A stretch of DNA of 64,000 nt, from the NCBI GenBank assembly GCA_000585055.1, contig JEMX01000066.1, positions 1 through 64,000 of the forward strand, in the 5' to 3' direction. Below, piece after piece: positions 18,520 to 27,703 of the stretch; the first letter of the stretch is position 1; each line of letters starts with the position of its first letter. The position numbers were made by a program, and so were the translations under genes. Below the pieces are notes generated by a model. It had not been told where the DNA came from and did not search any database. It saw only the letters and a program-made list of their open reading frames with translations. Source of the stretch: Candidatus Accumulibacter appositus (GTDB lineage: Bacteria; Pseudomonadota; Gammaproteobacteria; Burkholderiales; Rhodocyclaceae).

Positions 18520-19244
18520 AATCCCTCTTCAGACGGTTACTTGTGCGCCCGGAGCCTGCAGAGCCAGCCGTCGACCGCTACGCCTTGTGCAGTGGTGAAA
18601 GGCAGATCGGGCGAACGCTTGCCGAGGTGCGGTTCGATCACGTTGCCCGCTATCAGTTGGCTGCGCGACTGATCGAAGAACACTCCGCAGACCGCGAAGC
18701 CACCTTTGGTCTCGATGTCTTTTGTGGCACCGGCTACGGCACGCGTCTGGTCGCGGAACGAGTCAATTGCGTGCTATTGGGAATCGATGCCTCGAACGAC
18801 GCCATTGCCGTCGCGAACGCCGATTACGCGAGTACCCGGACTTTCTTTTCCACCAAGATCTTTCCGTTTTCGCTTCCCGCCCGGTCGTTTGATTTCATCG
18901 TCTGCCTCGAGTCAATCGAACATATCGAAGCCGCCAACGCATTTCTCGACATCATGGTCGAAGCCCTAAAGCCGGGCGGTCTGCTGATCCTTTCGACGCC
19001 CAATTCAGAACAGTGGTCACTCGCGCTGAATCCAAATCCATTTCACTACCGCCACTACTCACGTACGGATTTGCTCACGCTGGCAGAAGCGGAGAACAAG
19101 CTTGAACTGATCGCATCGTTCAGCCAGGACCTGTACCACTTCGAAGGTGGGCGAATCCTTACCTCGCTTGCAGCCGAAGCAATGGGAATTCGGGACGGCG
19201 ACGACGGGCAGATCCTGCTTTTCCTGTTCAGACGGTTGGCCTGA
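18516..19244 (+). CDS. Class I SAM-dependent methyltransferase, putative glycan chain-capping enzyme
   Basis: The 242-residue protein has the Rossmann methyltransferase motif I (LDVFCGTGYGTRLV near residue 68), an acidic loop GIDASNDAI, and the motif around LKPGGLLILSTPN. The GTG at 18516 overlaps the wzt stop (GTGA), which sets the start. Placement directly after wzt, whose C-terminal domain typically reads a terminal modification, suggests methylation of the non-reducing end of the polymer. Acceptor specificity is not visible. Confidence 0.87.
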   Translation: MKSLFRRLLVRPEPAEPAVDRYALCSGERQIGRTLAEVRFDHVARYQLAARLIEEHSADREATFGLDVFCGTGYGTRLVAERVNCVLLGIDASNDAIAVANADYASTRTFFSTKIFPFSLPARSFDFIVCLESIEHIEAANAFLDIMVEALKPGGLLILSTPNSEQWSLALNPNPFHYRHYSRTDLLTLAEAENKLELIASFSQDLYHFEGGRILTSLAAEAMGIRDGDDGQILLFLFRRLA

Positions 19245-19247
19245 GCC

Positions 19248-20651
19248 ATGTTCCTGTCGTTCCTGCTGCCATTCCCGGCGCGCGGACTCAACGCCACTTA
19301 TCTATGCGTTCTCTACAAGCAGATCACGCACTTCACACCGCAAGAAATAGCATTTGTAGGTTCTGCAGAGTACTTTTCTGCGCCCGAGGACTTTGTTCGA
19401 TCGGGTCGCGTAGACGCTTCAAGGCAATCGGAGGAGTACTTCAAGTTCCGCGTTCCCAGTTGCGATGAAATGGAGCGTTATACGGTGTATCGCCTATCTG
19501 ACGACCTGTTTGAGTCGTGGCAAGCGATCACTCCGGACGTCGACCAGATGATGCGGCGTATTCTCACCGAGCGCTGTGAACAGCTTGAGGTGGCTTTGCG
19601 CGGGGTCCTGATCGAAGCGTCCCGCGATCATCCCTTCGAAGCCATTCTGACCTGGTGCAACGTCCCGAGCCTCAGCGTGGTCGCAGCCGAGTTCGCCCTA
19701 CCGGTAATCCATGCCGAACTGGGGCCCTTGCGCGAACCGTGGTACCAATGGACCGCCTATTTCGACTTTTCCGGCGTAAATGGCAGAACGGAATCTCGAC
19801 GCCGGTTCAAAAGCTTTGAGCTGAGCCGACAGAAGGAGGCAGTTCCTCTATTGAGCACCCGAGAACTCCGCGAACTTTTCGTTATCGAACCGGCGCAACG
19901 GGAACCACGCTCTGACCCGGAATTCGACATCGGACTGCCACTACAGGTTGAAAACGATACCAACATCATTGCCTTCGCCAACGGCTGGACAAATGACCAG
20001 TTAATCGCAGCGGCAAGCGCTATTTACGGCCGCGGCAAGACACTCATTCGGCGACACCCGGGGGGCCTTCGGGATTATACAGGTGTGGCGGCGCAGGTCG
20101 ACAAGTCGCTGAATTCCATCGCCTTCATTCAGCGCTGCGCTAGGGTCGCAACCATCAACTCCAGTGTGGGGCTCGAATCGCTGCTCTTCGACCGTGAAAC
20201 GATCATACTTGGCGACAACCCCTGCGCGTTCGCTGCGCTTGACCGTCTCGACGGGCAAGCGAACGCCACGCCCCGGCCCGATCGCTTGCAGGCTTTGAAT
20301 TTTCTGCTGTTTGGATATCTGGTTCCGTACGAGTTCCTGTTTGATCGGGACTATTTGCGTTGGCGTCTGTCGGAACCGAGCGAAACGGAGATCTATCTAT
20401 TTCATCTGGAGTACGTACAAGAACGCCAACGTTCCATTCAAGAAGGCCCGCGATTCCGAGCAAGTAACCATCCCCTGCGAAACCGCGGTTTGCTTGCCTT
20501 CTGGCGGATGCGCGCAGGCACCTTGGAACATCGGGTGACGACGCTTCGCGGAGAGTACGCTGCCGTTGGCCAAGCTCTCCAGGAAACCTACAATTCCCTG
20601 TCGTGGCGCCTCACGAAACCCTTGAGATGGCTTCACCAGAAATGGCGATAA
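19248..20651 (+). CDS. Capsule/Kdo-transferase-like glycosyltransferase
   Basis: The 467-residue protein is not a standard GT2 or GT4 enzyme. The segment TINSSVGLESLLFDRETIIL near residue 305 resembles the nucleotide-binding motif of KpsC/KpsS and GT99-type beta-Kdo transferases, and IRRHPGG upstream fits the same fold. The tail SLSWRLTKPLRWLHQKW is a basic amphipathic helix often seen at the C-terminus of membrane-associated glycosyltransferases. It may add a terminal or linker Kdo residue. It starts three bases after the methyltransferase stop. Assignment rests on motifs only. Confidence 0.55.
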   Translation: MFLSFLLPFPARGLNATYLCVLYKQITHFTPQEIAFVGSAEYFSAPEDFVRSGRVDASRQSEEYFKFRVPSCDEMERYTVYRLSDDLFESWQAITPDVDQMMRRILTERCEQLEVALRGVLIEASRDHPFEAILTWCNVPSLSVVAAEFALPVIHAELGPLREPWYQWTAYFDFSGVNGRTESRRRFKSFELSRQKEAVPLLSTRELRELFVIEPAQREPRSDPEFDIGLPLQVENDTNIIAFANGWTNDQLIAAASAIYGRGKTLIRRHPGGLRDYTGVAAQVDKSLNSIAFIQRCARVATINSSVGLESLLFDRETIILGDNPCAFAALDRLDGQANATPRPDRLQALNFLLFGYLVPYEFLFDRDYLRWRLSEPSETEIYLFHLEYVQERQRSIQEGPRFRASNHPLRNRGLLAFWRMRAGTLEHRVTTLRGEYAAVGQALQETYNSLSWRLTKPLRWLHQKWR

Positions 20652-20844
20652 CGCCGCAACTCGGCTCATCGATCAACAATGCTTTCCGCGCCTTGCTAAC
20701 CCTTTTCGTTCTTGAATCAATTATCAATAATTCTTGTTCTTATCATTTCCTGATAGAGGTCAACTCTGCCGTAGACGATTCATTTCTCTGCCATCTCTTG
20801 ATTATTTATTTCACATTTAAAGACGCAACGGGCAGCGTCACTCT

Positions 20845-23340
20845 ATGCTGAGATTACGTATGCAGTCGGTTCGTGATGTCGCCAACTACTATCGAACACA
20901 CGGAGGATTGCAGCTTCTGCGGCACGCTTTCGCACAGCTATCGGTGCTGAAACGGCAGGAAAAGAAGCACGATCTTGTCTCGATATTGAGCCAACACTTC
21001 CTTGACGGCGGAAGAGAGCTTGCTTTCCCTCACGAGCCACTGGTCTCGATAATAATCTGCAGTAGAGATGGCATACGCCACCTGAGCGCACTGTCCGCGG
21101 GCATCGCCGCACAAGCCTATCGCAACTTCGAGCTGATTTTCGTTGACAATGCGTCCGCTGACGGCTCCGCGGATTATTTCATCAGGCGCTTTCCAAATGC
21201 AAAAGTAATCAGACTGGACCGCAACCGTGGCTTTGCGGAAGCAAACAATATTGGCTATCTCGCTGCCACTGGCGAGCTGATTGCGCTGCTCAACAACGAT
21301 ACCGTTCCGCAAGACCGTTGGCTGTCGGAGCTCGTTGAGGCACTTCGCGCCAATCGGAAGGCGGCTTGTGCAGTCCCGAAGCTGCTCTTCAACGGCTATT
21401 TTTCCAGGATCACTATCGACCGTGCGCCAGACGTTCTCCTGTCAGTCTCTGATCTGCTGAAGAGCCTGGATTACCCGAAGGTATTCATCAATGGCAACGA
21501 GCATGGCAACCGACGCGACGTTGAGGTTTTTGAAGAGACCATTCTTCACCTGCCGGCGCAGAGTTCCAGCCTCGTGTTCAGGTTCTCGTCAAGAAGTGAT
21601 TCGGTCACTCGAGTAGTCATGCGCAGAGACGGCAAAACCATTTTTTCGGGCGACATCGCCGGCAATTCGTCTGCGCGCATCGAAATCGACAACGCCTGGA
21701 ATGACGCCTGCCACTGGCACCGCATCATTAACAATGCGGGTTCCGTCGAGCGATTTCCCTTCGAACCTGCCGACCGGGGTTACGGCGAGGTTGATCGGGG
21801 TCAGTACGATCAGATCAAGACCGTGGACTATCTTTGCGGATGCGCCCCGCTGATCAGGCGAAGCGCTCTTGACTCGGAACTGATTTTCCGACCCGAATTT
21901 TTCGCCTATTTCGAAGACAGCGAGCTATCCCTCCGCCTGCGTCGACGCAAGCACACGATCATGTACGTTCCGACTTCGGTGGTTCTGCACACGCACAGCG
22001 CAACGGCAAACAGCAACCTTGATCAAAGAACCTACCTCATTGAAAGGAATCGACTGATATTCAAGTATCTCCGCGCGCCAGCACTACTGCGCCGCGTGGT
22101 CCTGGCGCGCTCTGCATTTTCTGCCGAGCCGGCGGCAGCTGTAGTTGCCCATCGGTTTTCTCGTCTACGCTCGCTATTTTCGCTTGCGGGAAGCCCGGAG
22201 AAACTCGCAGAGGCCTGCCGCTCTGCAGCGACCAGGGATGCTCTCACATTGATCAGCGCGGGTTTGACGCCCATCCGGAAGGAACGCCTGAGAGTATGCA
22301 TTTATGATGAATATTGGAGTTCCTGCGGCGGCGGCGAGGCGCATGCACTGGAGTTCGCCAGGCACTTTTCCAACAGTCACACGGAATTGACCCTGGCATC
22401 GACCAGCGCGATCGACACCAACCGATTGTCACGGCTTTTTGACGTCGATCTCAAGACTGCAATCCTGCTGTGCAAGCCCGACTTCTGTTCCGCGGATACC
22501 CGGCAATTCGATCTATTCATCAACTCCACCTACCAGTCTACTCTGGTGTCTCAGGCAAAGCATTCCATATTCATCGTCAGCTTCCCCTCCAGAAACAGCC
22601 ACGCCGCTTTTCGTAGCTCCTATTTTTTTGCATTCAACTCGGAGTTCACTCGGCAGTGGTCAGCCAAGTATTGGGGAGCGGTCAACGGCATGGTAATTGA
22701 ACCCGTCGTTCGCCTTCCTTTCGATCCGGTCGATTGCTCGGAGAAAAAAAATCTGATCATCAGTGTTGGTCGTTTCTCGAATAGAGGACACGGGAAAAAC
22801 CAATTGCGCATTGCGCGAGCATTCATCGAATCAGCAAGTCGAAATCCGGAAAATGACTGGCAGCTCGTTCTTGCTGGCACCCTTGACCAAACCAGTCGTG
22901 AAGATGTTGCTTACTACCAGCAGATCGCCACGCTAGCCACCGACCAAGCGATATCGCTTGTTGAGGGAGGGGCGCGAGAAGAAATCTGGTCATTGTACAA
23001 GAAGGCGAAAATTTACGTGCATGCGGCAGGTCTTGGCGTTGATTCAGAAAAAAGCCCGGAGCTGAGCGAGCATTTTGGAATGACTGTTGCCGAAGCGATC
23101 GAGGCGAAGTGTTTCGTTATTGTGCACGACAGCGGGAATCCTCCAATTCTCGTTCGGAGGCACGGTTTTGGCGCTGCTTACAAGACCGAGGCGGAACTCG
23201 TAGAAAATCTACAGACGGCCATGAAGCGTTTCGAAGCTAGCCTGCCAAATGAACTCGATGGTCACGGACATCGGTTTTCCACCAAGGATTTCAACGAGCG
23301 ACTGTCTTCGGCCCTTGCCGCCATCGGCTTCGACGGATAG
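20845..23340 (+). CDS. Bifunctional glycosyltransferase (GT2 plus GT4 domains)
   Basis: The 831-residue protein has two glycosyltransferase domains. Residues about 65-370 are a GT2 domain: VSIIICSRDG, LNNDTVPQDRW as the metal-binding region, and FAYFEDSELSLRLR as the acceptor/base motif. Residues about 490-825 are a GT4-type domain with the SEHFGMTVAEAIEAK motif typical of retaining GT-B enzymes. Between Asp-rich GT2 blocks is an inserted beta-rich stretch (about 200-310) that I do not recognise. It probably adds two successive sugars to the polymer. It is preceded by 193 AT-rich bases without a gene, and its base composition is lower in GC than the flanks, suggesting separate acquisition. 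Confidence 0.85.
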   Translation: MLRLRMQSVRDVANYYRTHGGLQLLRHAFAQLSVLKRQEKKHDLVSILSQHFLDGGRELAFPHEPLVSIIICSRDGIRHLSALSAGIAAQAYRNFELIFVDNASADGSADYFIRRFPNAKVIRLDRNRGFAEANNIGYLAATGELIALLNNDTVPQDRWLSELVEALRANRKAACAVPKLLFNGYFSRITIDRAPDVLLSVSDLLKSLDYPKVFINGNEHGNRRDVEVFEETILHLPAQSSSLVFRFSSRSDSVTRVVMRRDGKTIFSGDIAGNSSARIEIDNAWNDACHWHRIINNAGSVERFPFEPADRGYGEVDRGQYDQIKTVDYLCGCAPLIRRSALDSELIFRPEFFAYFEDSELSLRLRRRKHTIMYVPTSVVLHTHSATANSNLDQRTYLIERNRLIFKYLRAPALLRRVVLARSAFSAEPAAAVVAHRFSRLRSLFSLAGSPEKLAEACRSAATRDALTLISAGLTPIRKERLRVCIYDEYWSSCGGGEAHALEFARHFSNSHTELTLASTSAIDTNRLSRLFDVDLKTAILLCKPDFCSADTRQFDLFINSTYQSTLVSQAKHSIFIVSFPSRNSHAAFRSSYFFAFNSEFTRQWSAKYWGAVNGMVIEPVVRLPFDPVDCSEKKNLIISVGRFSNRGHGKNQLRIARAFIESASRNPENDWQLVLAGTLDQTSREDVAYYQQIATLATDQAISLVEGGAREEIWSLYKKAKIYVHAAGLGVDSEKSPELSEHFGMTVAEAIEAKCFVIVHDSGNPPILVRRHGFGAAYKTEAELVENLQTAMKRFEASLPNELDGHGHRFSTKDFNERLSSALAAIGFDG

Positions 23341-23343
23341 CGC

Positions 23344-24396
23344 ATGGCCAGGACAAACGGCAAGCCCACGGAAGACCGGCAGGATTGGCCGCGCGTCTGT
23401 GCCATCATCGTTACCTATGGAGCAAGGCACCAGTTCCTTGCCAGGGTTCTTGCTCGGGTAGTCGCTTGCGGTATTGCGCAGGTCGTCGTCGTTTTCAATG
23501 GCAATTACGCGGCAAACGTGCTTTTGCCGGAGAACTGCACCATCGTCAACAGCCCCAGAAACCTTGGCAGCGCGGGCGGTTTCAAGGCAGGTATCGAAGC
23601 CGCACTGGAACTCGATGCGGAGTACTTCCTCTTGCTCGACGACGATAATCTTCTCGCCAGCGACTGCCTCCAGCGCTTGCTGTCCGCCTGGCAGAAACTG
23701 GGGGGCACGTCGCTGACGGCACTCCAGGCATACAGGCCCTCGCAACCGTGGCATCGTATCGCCGTACGCGAAGGCGTGCTGGCGGTCGGCAGGCCAAACA
23801 CCTATGGCTGGTTTAACGTCAGCAACGAGCCACACCTCCTGCGACGCCAACTGGCCGCAGGGGATTCGTCCTTCGCGCTCGATGTGGAACCGCAAAACGC
23901 GCTCGTGAGCATCAGCCTGGCCGCCTATGGCGGCCTGTTCCTCGGCCGCGAAGCCCTGCAACTGCCGGAACGGCCGGATCCGCGCTACTTCTGTTATTAC
24001 GACGACTTCGACTTCACCGACCGCCTGGTACGCCGCGGCGTGGAGATCCATCTCTGCGCCGATGCGCGGATCGAGGACATCGACAGCTCGTGGCACGCGC
24101 TCAACGAGCGCGTTCATCCGACGTTCTCACCGCACACTGCCGACGAGCGCATTTATCTCGACCTGCGCAACGCTTTCATCTTCTATCGCTCACGCATCAC
24201 CAGTCGCGCCTTTTACGGGCTCAACGCTGTCGGCTTCTGGCTCGGCATGGCTTACCTGGCACTGTTTCGCTCCGCTGACATTGGCACCACCAAGCGCCGA
24301 TTGGCGCTGATCTGCCGTGCCGTGCGGTTTGGCTCACGCGGCGAGTTCGCGCCATACGACGACGGCCAGGAGTCCCGACCGAAGGGTCAGGGATGA
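23344..24396 (+). CDS. GT2-family glycosyltransferase
   Basis: The 350-residue enzyme has the GT2 fold: AIIVTYGAR, NLGSAGGFKAGIEAA, LLLDDDNLL (metal-binding acidic motif) and CYYDDFDFTDRLVRRG. The SAGGF pattern resembles rhamnosyl- or galactofuranosyl-transferases of the GlfT/RfbN type. It starts three bases after the previous glycosyltransferase. A debris zone follows it, then the thiamine-enzyme gene. It likely extends the repeat unit from a nucleotide sugar on the cytoplasmic face; the sugar is unknown. Confidence 0.88.
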   Translation: MARTNGKPTEDRQDWPRVCAIIVTYGARHQFLARVLARVVACGIAQVVVVFNGNYAANVLLPENCTIVNSPRNLGSAGGFKAGIEAALELDAEYFLLLDDDNLLASDCLQRLLSAWQKLGGTSLTALQAYRPSQPWHRIAVREGVLAVGRPNTYGWFNVSNEPHLLRRQLAAGDSSFALDVEPQNALVSISLAAYGGLFLGREALQLPERPDPRYFCYYDDFDFTDRLVRRGVEIHLCADARIEDIDSSWHALNERVHPTFSPHTADERIYLDLRNAFIFYRSRITSRAFYGLNAVGFWLGMAYLALFRSADIGTTKRRLALICRAVRFGSRGEFAPYDDGQESRPKGQG

Positions 24397-24444
24397 CCCT
24401 GTTGGGTCGTGGCAATCAGCAAACGGCGAGCAGCCACCCTGCTG

Positions 24445-24482
24445 TTATACAAATTGCCGAATCTATCGTCGTTCTGTATAAG
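24445..24482 (+). promoter_or_regulatory. Surviving promoter/palindrome of the degraded AAA_14 copy
   Basis: TTGCCG (24454-24459), 17 bases and TATAAG (24477-24482) are flanked by TTATACA (24445-24451) and TGTATAA (24475-24481). This matches the arrangement at 9556-9596 with a few substitutions. If active it now transcribes the remnant and the thiamine-enzyme gene. Confidence 0.5.
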
Positions 24483-24488
24483 GCACAT

Positions 24489-24932
24489 ATGGCCTCTTGC
24501 GCTTCCGCCGTGGACGACCCGCCCCGTTCTCTTGCCGGCTTCGAACAGCGAGCCGTGTTCGATGAGGAACAGCGCCGGCAGGATGCTTTTTCGCGCCTGC
24601 CAGGGATAGGCGATAGGCGGCACATGCCGGGCGGCTGCAAGCCTGGACTAGCCGCCGAGTCATGGGTCTGGCGCGACAACGCTGGCCTGGACGCCGACCG
24701 GATCTTTGCAGTCGGTACGCGCATTCAGCCAATGAAGATCAGGTCCGGGCAAACGCTCACCCGCGATTACCTGCAGGCCGGCCAGGCTTCCGCAGGCTTT
24801 GCCGGAAACGAGGCGCTATCACCATGGCCCATTCATGGCGGTAGCGACTCCAGTGAGCGCAGCGGCGTACGCGTCATGGGCTGGCGAGACCTTGCGCCTG
24901 CGTACGTCTCGGCAGAATGGCCGTTGTCATGA
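24489..24932 (+). pseudogene. Degraded, internally deleted copy of the AAA_14/DUF4143 gene
   Basis: The frame from 24489 first aligns with the region around the Walker B motif of the intact protein (FEQRAVFDEEQRRQDAF against FEQGAVFDEAQRWPDLF). It then jumps to the DUF4143 end (VWRDNAGLDADRIFAVG, IRSGQTLTRDYLQAGQASAG). The Walker A segment and about 200 central residues are gone, so it cannot be an active ATPase. The frame stays open and its TGA (24930-24932) overlaps the ATG of the thiamine-enzyme gene, mirroring the junction at 10780. Confidence 0.88.
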
Positions 24933-26740
24933 TTACCGTCGCCACCCACCTGGCGCAACGCCTCGCGGCCAATGGCCATCGCCATGTCTTCCTCGTCACT
25001 GGTGGCGGCGCGATGTTCCTCAACGACGCCCTGTGCCATCATCCCGACCTCACGCCAGTCTTCTTCCACCACGAACAGGCCGCCGCCATGGCCGCCGAGG
25101 CCTACGCCCGTATCGCCGAGCGGCCGCCGATCCTGAACGTCACCACCGGCCCGGGCGGCATCAATGCCCTGAACGGCGTTTTCGGCGCCTGGACCGATTC
25201 GGTGCCGATGATCGTCATCTCGGGCCAGGTCAAGCGGGCCACCTGCCTGGCGGCGACGCCGGTTCCAGGGCTGCGACAACTAGGCGACCAGGAGTGCGCA
25301 ATCGTGCCGATGGTCCGCGGCATGACCAAATATGCGTGCGTCGTCGAGCAGCCGGAAGACATCGACTGGCATCTCGATCAGGCAACGCACCTGGCAACTT
25401 CGGGCCGACCGGGGCCGGTGTGGCTGGATATCCCGATCGACGTGCAAAGCGCGAGCGTCGACCCCAAGGGCTTGCGTCGCTTCATGCCCGAACCTGCGGT
25501 GGGAAACAAACCGTCCGCCAGCGATCTGCAGGCGATTGTCGGCCGTCTGCGCGCCGCGCAACGGCCGGTGATTCTCGCCGGCGGTGGCGTACGTGCAGCC
25601 AAGGCCACAGCCGAGTTCGAGTCGCTCGTCCGCCGTCTCGGAATTCCGGTCACCACCGCGTGGACCCACGACCTTGTCGCCAGCGACGACCCGCTGTTCT
25701 GTGGCCGCCCCGGCACCATCGGAACGCGTGCGGGCAACTTCACGGTGCAGAGTGCCGACCTGTTGCTGATCCTCGGCAGCCGCCTGAACATCCGACAGAT
25801 CAGCTACAACTGGCAGGGGTTTGCGCCGCGCGCGTTCAAGATTCAGGTCGATATCGACCCAGCGGAGACCGGCAAACCGACGCTGAAACCCGATCTGGCA
25901 ATCATTGCCGATCTCAAGCAGTTTGTGCCGCGCCTTGCCGCGCAACTCGCTGACTGGCAGCCGACCGACAGGCAGCAGCGCTGGCTGGCCTGGTGCCGCG
26001 AGCGCGTGCTGCGCTACCCGAACGTGCTGCCACGCCATCGCGAGAACAACAACGAGAAGATCAACCCCTATCACTTCGTCGAGACACTCTTCGCCGAACT
26101 CAATGGACAGGACATCGTCGCCTGCGGCAACGCCAGCGCATGCATCGTTCCTTTTCAGGCAGGCGTCATCAAGCGTGGCATGCGGATGTTTTCCAACTCG
26201 GGCAGTGCGTCGATGGGCTACGATCTGCCAGCGGCAATCGGCGCGTATTTCGGCGCGTTAAACGCCAGAGGCACTCAGCAGCGCGTCATCTGCCTGGCCG
26301 GTGACGGCAGCATCATGATGAATATCCAGGAGTTGCAGACGGTTGCTCAGCATCGCTTGCCGATCAAGATTTTCGTCCTCGACAACCAGGGCTACCTGTC
26401 GATCCGCACCTCGCAGTCGAATTTCTTCGGTCGCCTGGCCGGCGCCGGACCCGAATCTGGCATCGAGCTTCCCGACTTCGTCGCAGTCGCAAAAGCCTTT
26501 GGCATTCCTGCGACGCGCCTCGACTCGGCCGACTTCGCCGAGCGGCTGGCGGCGGTCCTGGATGCCCCGGGCCCACACCTGTGCCAGGTCATGCTCGACG
26601 AAACCCAGCAATTCGAACCACGGATGGCTTCCCGAAGACTGGACGATGGCAGCATCGTCACGCCGCCACTTGAAGATATGTTTCCCTTCCTCGACAGAAA
26701 GGAACTGGCGGCGAACTTGATCGATGATCGTTTGCTCTGA
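24929..26740 (+). CDS. Thiamine-diphosphate enzyme, YerE/acetolactate-synthase-like
   Basis: The 603-residue protein has an N-terminal pyrimidine-binding domain with the activating glutamate in FFHHEQAAAMAAEA. A central nucleotide-binding domain spans about 190-330. The C-terminal pyrophosphate domain carries GDGSIMMNIQELQ and later LDNQGY (near 460-490). In CDP-3,6-dideoxyhexose loci such an enzyme (YerE of Yersinia yersiniose synthesis) transfers an acetyl unit from pyruvate to the C4 keto group of the sugar. The rfbFGH genes and an SDR upstream make that role more likely than branched-chain amino-acid synthesis. The ATG at 24929 is supported by the duplicated junction at 10780. Confidence 0.85.
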   Translation: MITVATHLAQRLAANGHRHVFLVTGGGAMFLNDALCHHPDLTPVFFHHEQAAAMAAEAYARIAERPPILNVTTGPGGINALNGVFGAWTDSVPMIVISGQVKRATCLAATPVPGLRQLGDQECAIVPMVRGMTKYACVVEQPEDIDWHLDQATHLATSGRPGPVWLDIPIDVQSASVDPKGLRRFMPEPAVGNKPSASDLQAIVGRLRAAQRPVILAGGGVRAAKATAEFESLVRRLGIPVTTAWTHDLVASDDPLFCGRPGTIGTRAGNFTVQSADLLLILGSRLNIRQISYNWQGFAPRAFKIQVDIDPAETGKPTLKPDLAIIADLKQFVPRLAAQLADWQPTDRQQRWLAWCRERVLRYPNVLPRHRENNNEKINPYHFVETLFAELNGQDIVACGNASACIVPFQAGVIKRGMRMFSNSGSASMGYDLPAAIGAYFGALNARGTQQRVICLAGDGSIMMNIQELQTVAQHRLPIKIFVLDNQGYLSIRTSQSNFFGRLAGAGPESGIELPDFVAVAKAFGIPATRLDSADFAERLAAVLDAPGPHLCQVMLDETQQFEPRMASRRLDDGSIVTPPLEDMFPFLDRKELAANLIDDRLL

Positions 26741-26752
26741 CACGCGTACGAG

Positions 26753-27703
26753 ATGAAAAGGTCCATGTATCCGTCCACGCCGAACAAGGGGCAGCCTTAC
26801 CGGATCGAAGTCCTTTCCTTGCTACTGTCCCTGACCGTAGGCGTATGGGCGCTACAGTTTTTCAACGACGAGCCGGGCGCAGCTGGACCCGGCATATGTA
26901 GTGACTCTAGCAAGCGCGAGCGCCGGCTCGCTTTGCACGACACCCACTGGCGCACTGACCACAGGGCCTTCATTGCGCATGCCGGGGGAGGCATCAACGG
27001 CGTCACCTACACGAACTCTCTGGAAGCGATCACGTCATCGATCGCAAGAGGCTACCGACTGATCGAACTTGATCTACTGGTAAGCAGCGACGGCTACATC
27101 GTCGCCGCCCATGACTGGAAAACATTCAGGCAACGCACTGGCCGCGAAGTGCTAGCGGCCGAAGATCAAGCCTTGAGCCTGTCGGATTTCAGGGCAAGAA
27201 AAATCGATGACCTGTTCACACCGGTCGACGAACAGATGATTCGTGGCTTGCTCCTGCAGCATCCGGATCTGATCATCGTCACCGACAAGATCACAGACTT
27301 TCCTACGCTGGCCCGCGCACTTCCACTTCCCGAGAGGCTGGTTGTTGAGGTGTTTTCTCCCAAGGACTTCGTTGCGGCGAAACTGGCCGGCATCACACAT
27401 CCAATGCTCTCAGTTGGCGATCTTGCAGGCTCCTTTGATTTCATACGTTCCAACGCAGTCGGCCATCTCGCAGTCAGCACTAGGGAATTGTTGCGCTGCC
27501 CCGGTGCAGCGGCAAGACTGATCGAATCTGGTGTCGTGGTGTTCTCATTCACGAGCAACGATGCGGACTTCATGGCCAAATACCTGCGCTCACATGTCAG
27601 CGCCTTCTATACAGACTTCTGGAACGTCAGTACTGGCCGATGCGACCATGGATCCTGCGCACCGCCTACGGCGGGAAAGACGAGTACGACAGGTGCCCAA
27701 TAA
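26753..27703 (+). CDS. Glycerophosphodiester phosphodiesterase-family protein
   Basis: The 316-residue protein has one N-terminal membrane helix (about 18-38) followed by a GDPD/PI-PLC-like TIM-barrel. FIAHAGGG replaces the usual HRG, the ELDLLVSSDG segment holds the catalytic Glu/Asp, and the VAAHD motif provides the second histidine. The metal ligands look largely kept, but the HRG to HAG change leaves activity uncertain. The location of the catalytic domain outside the inner membrane is inferred. It is followed by a sulfatase-fold phosphoglycerol transferase-like protein, so the pair may add or remove glycerol-phosphate on the glycan. Confidence 0.8.
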   Translation: MKRSMYPSTPNKGQPYRIEVLSLLLSLTVGVWALQFFNDEPGAAGPGICSDSSKRERRLALHDTHWRTDHRAFIAHAGGGINGVTYTNSLEAITSSIARGYRLIELDLLVSSDGYIVAAHDWKTFRQRTGREVLAAEDQALSLSDFRARKIDDLFTPVDEQMIRGLLLQHPDLIIVTDKITDFPTLARALPLPERLVVEVFSPKDFVAAKLAGITHPMLSVGDLAGSFDFIRSNAVGHLAVSTRELLRCPGAAARLIESGVVVFSFTSNDADFMAKYLRSHVSAFYTDFWNVSTGRCDHGSCAPPTAGKTSTTGAQ

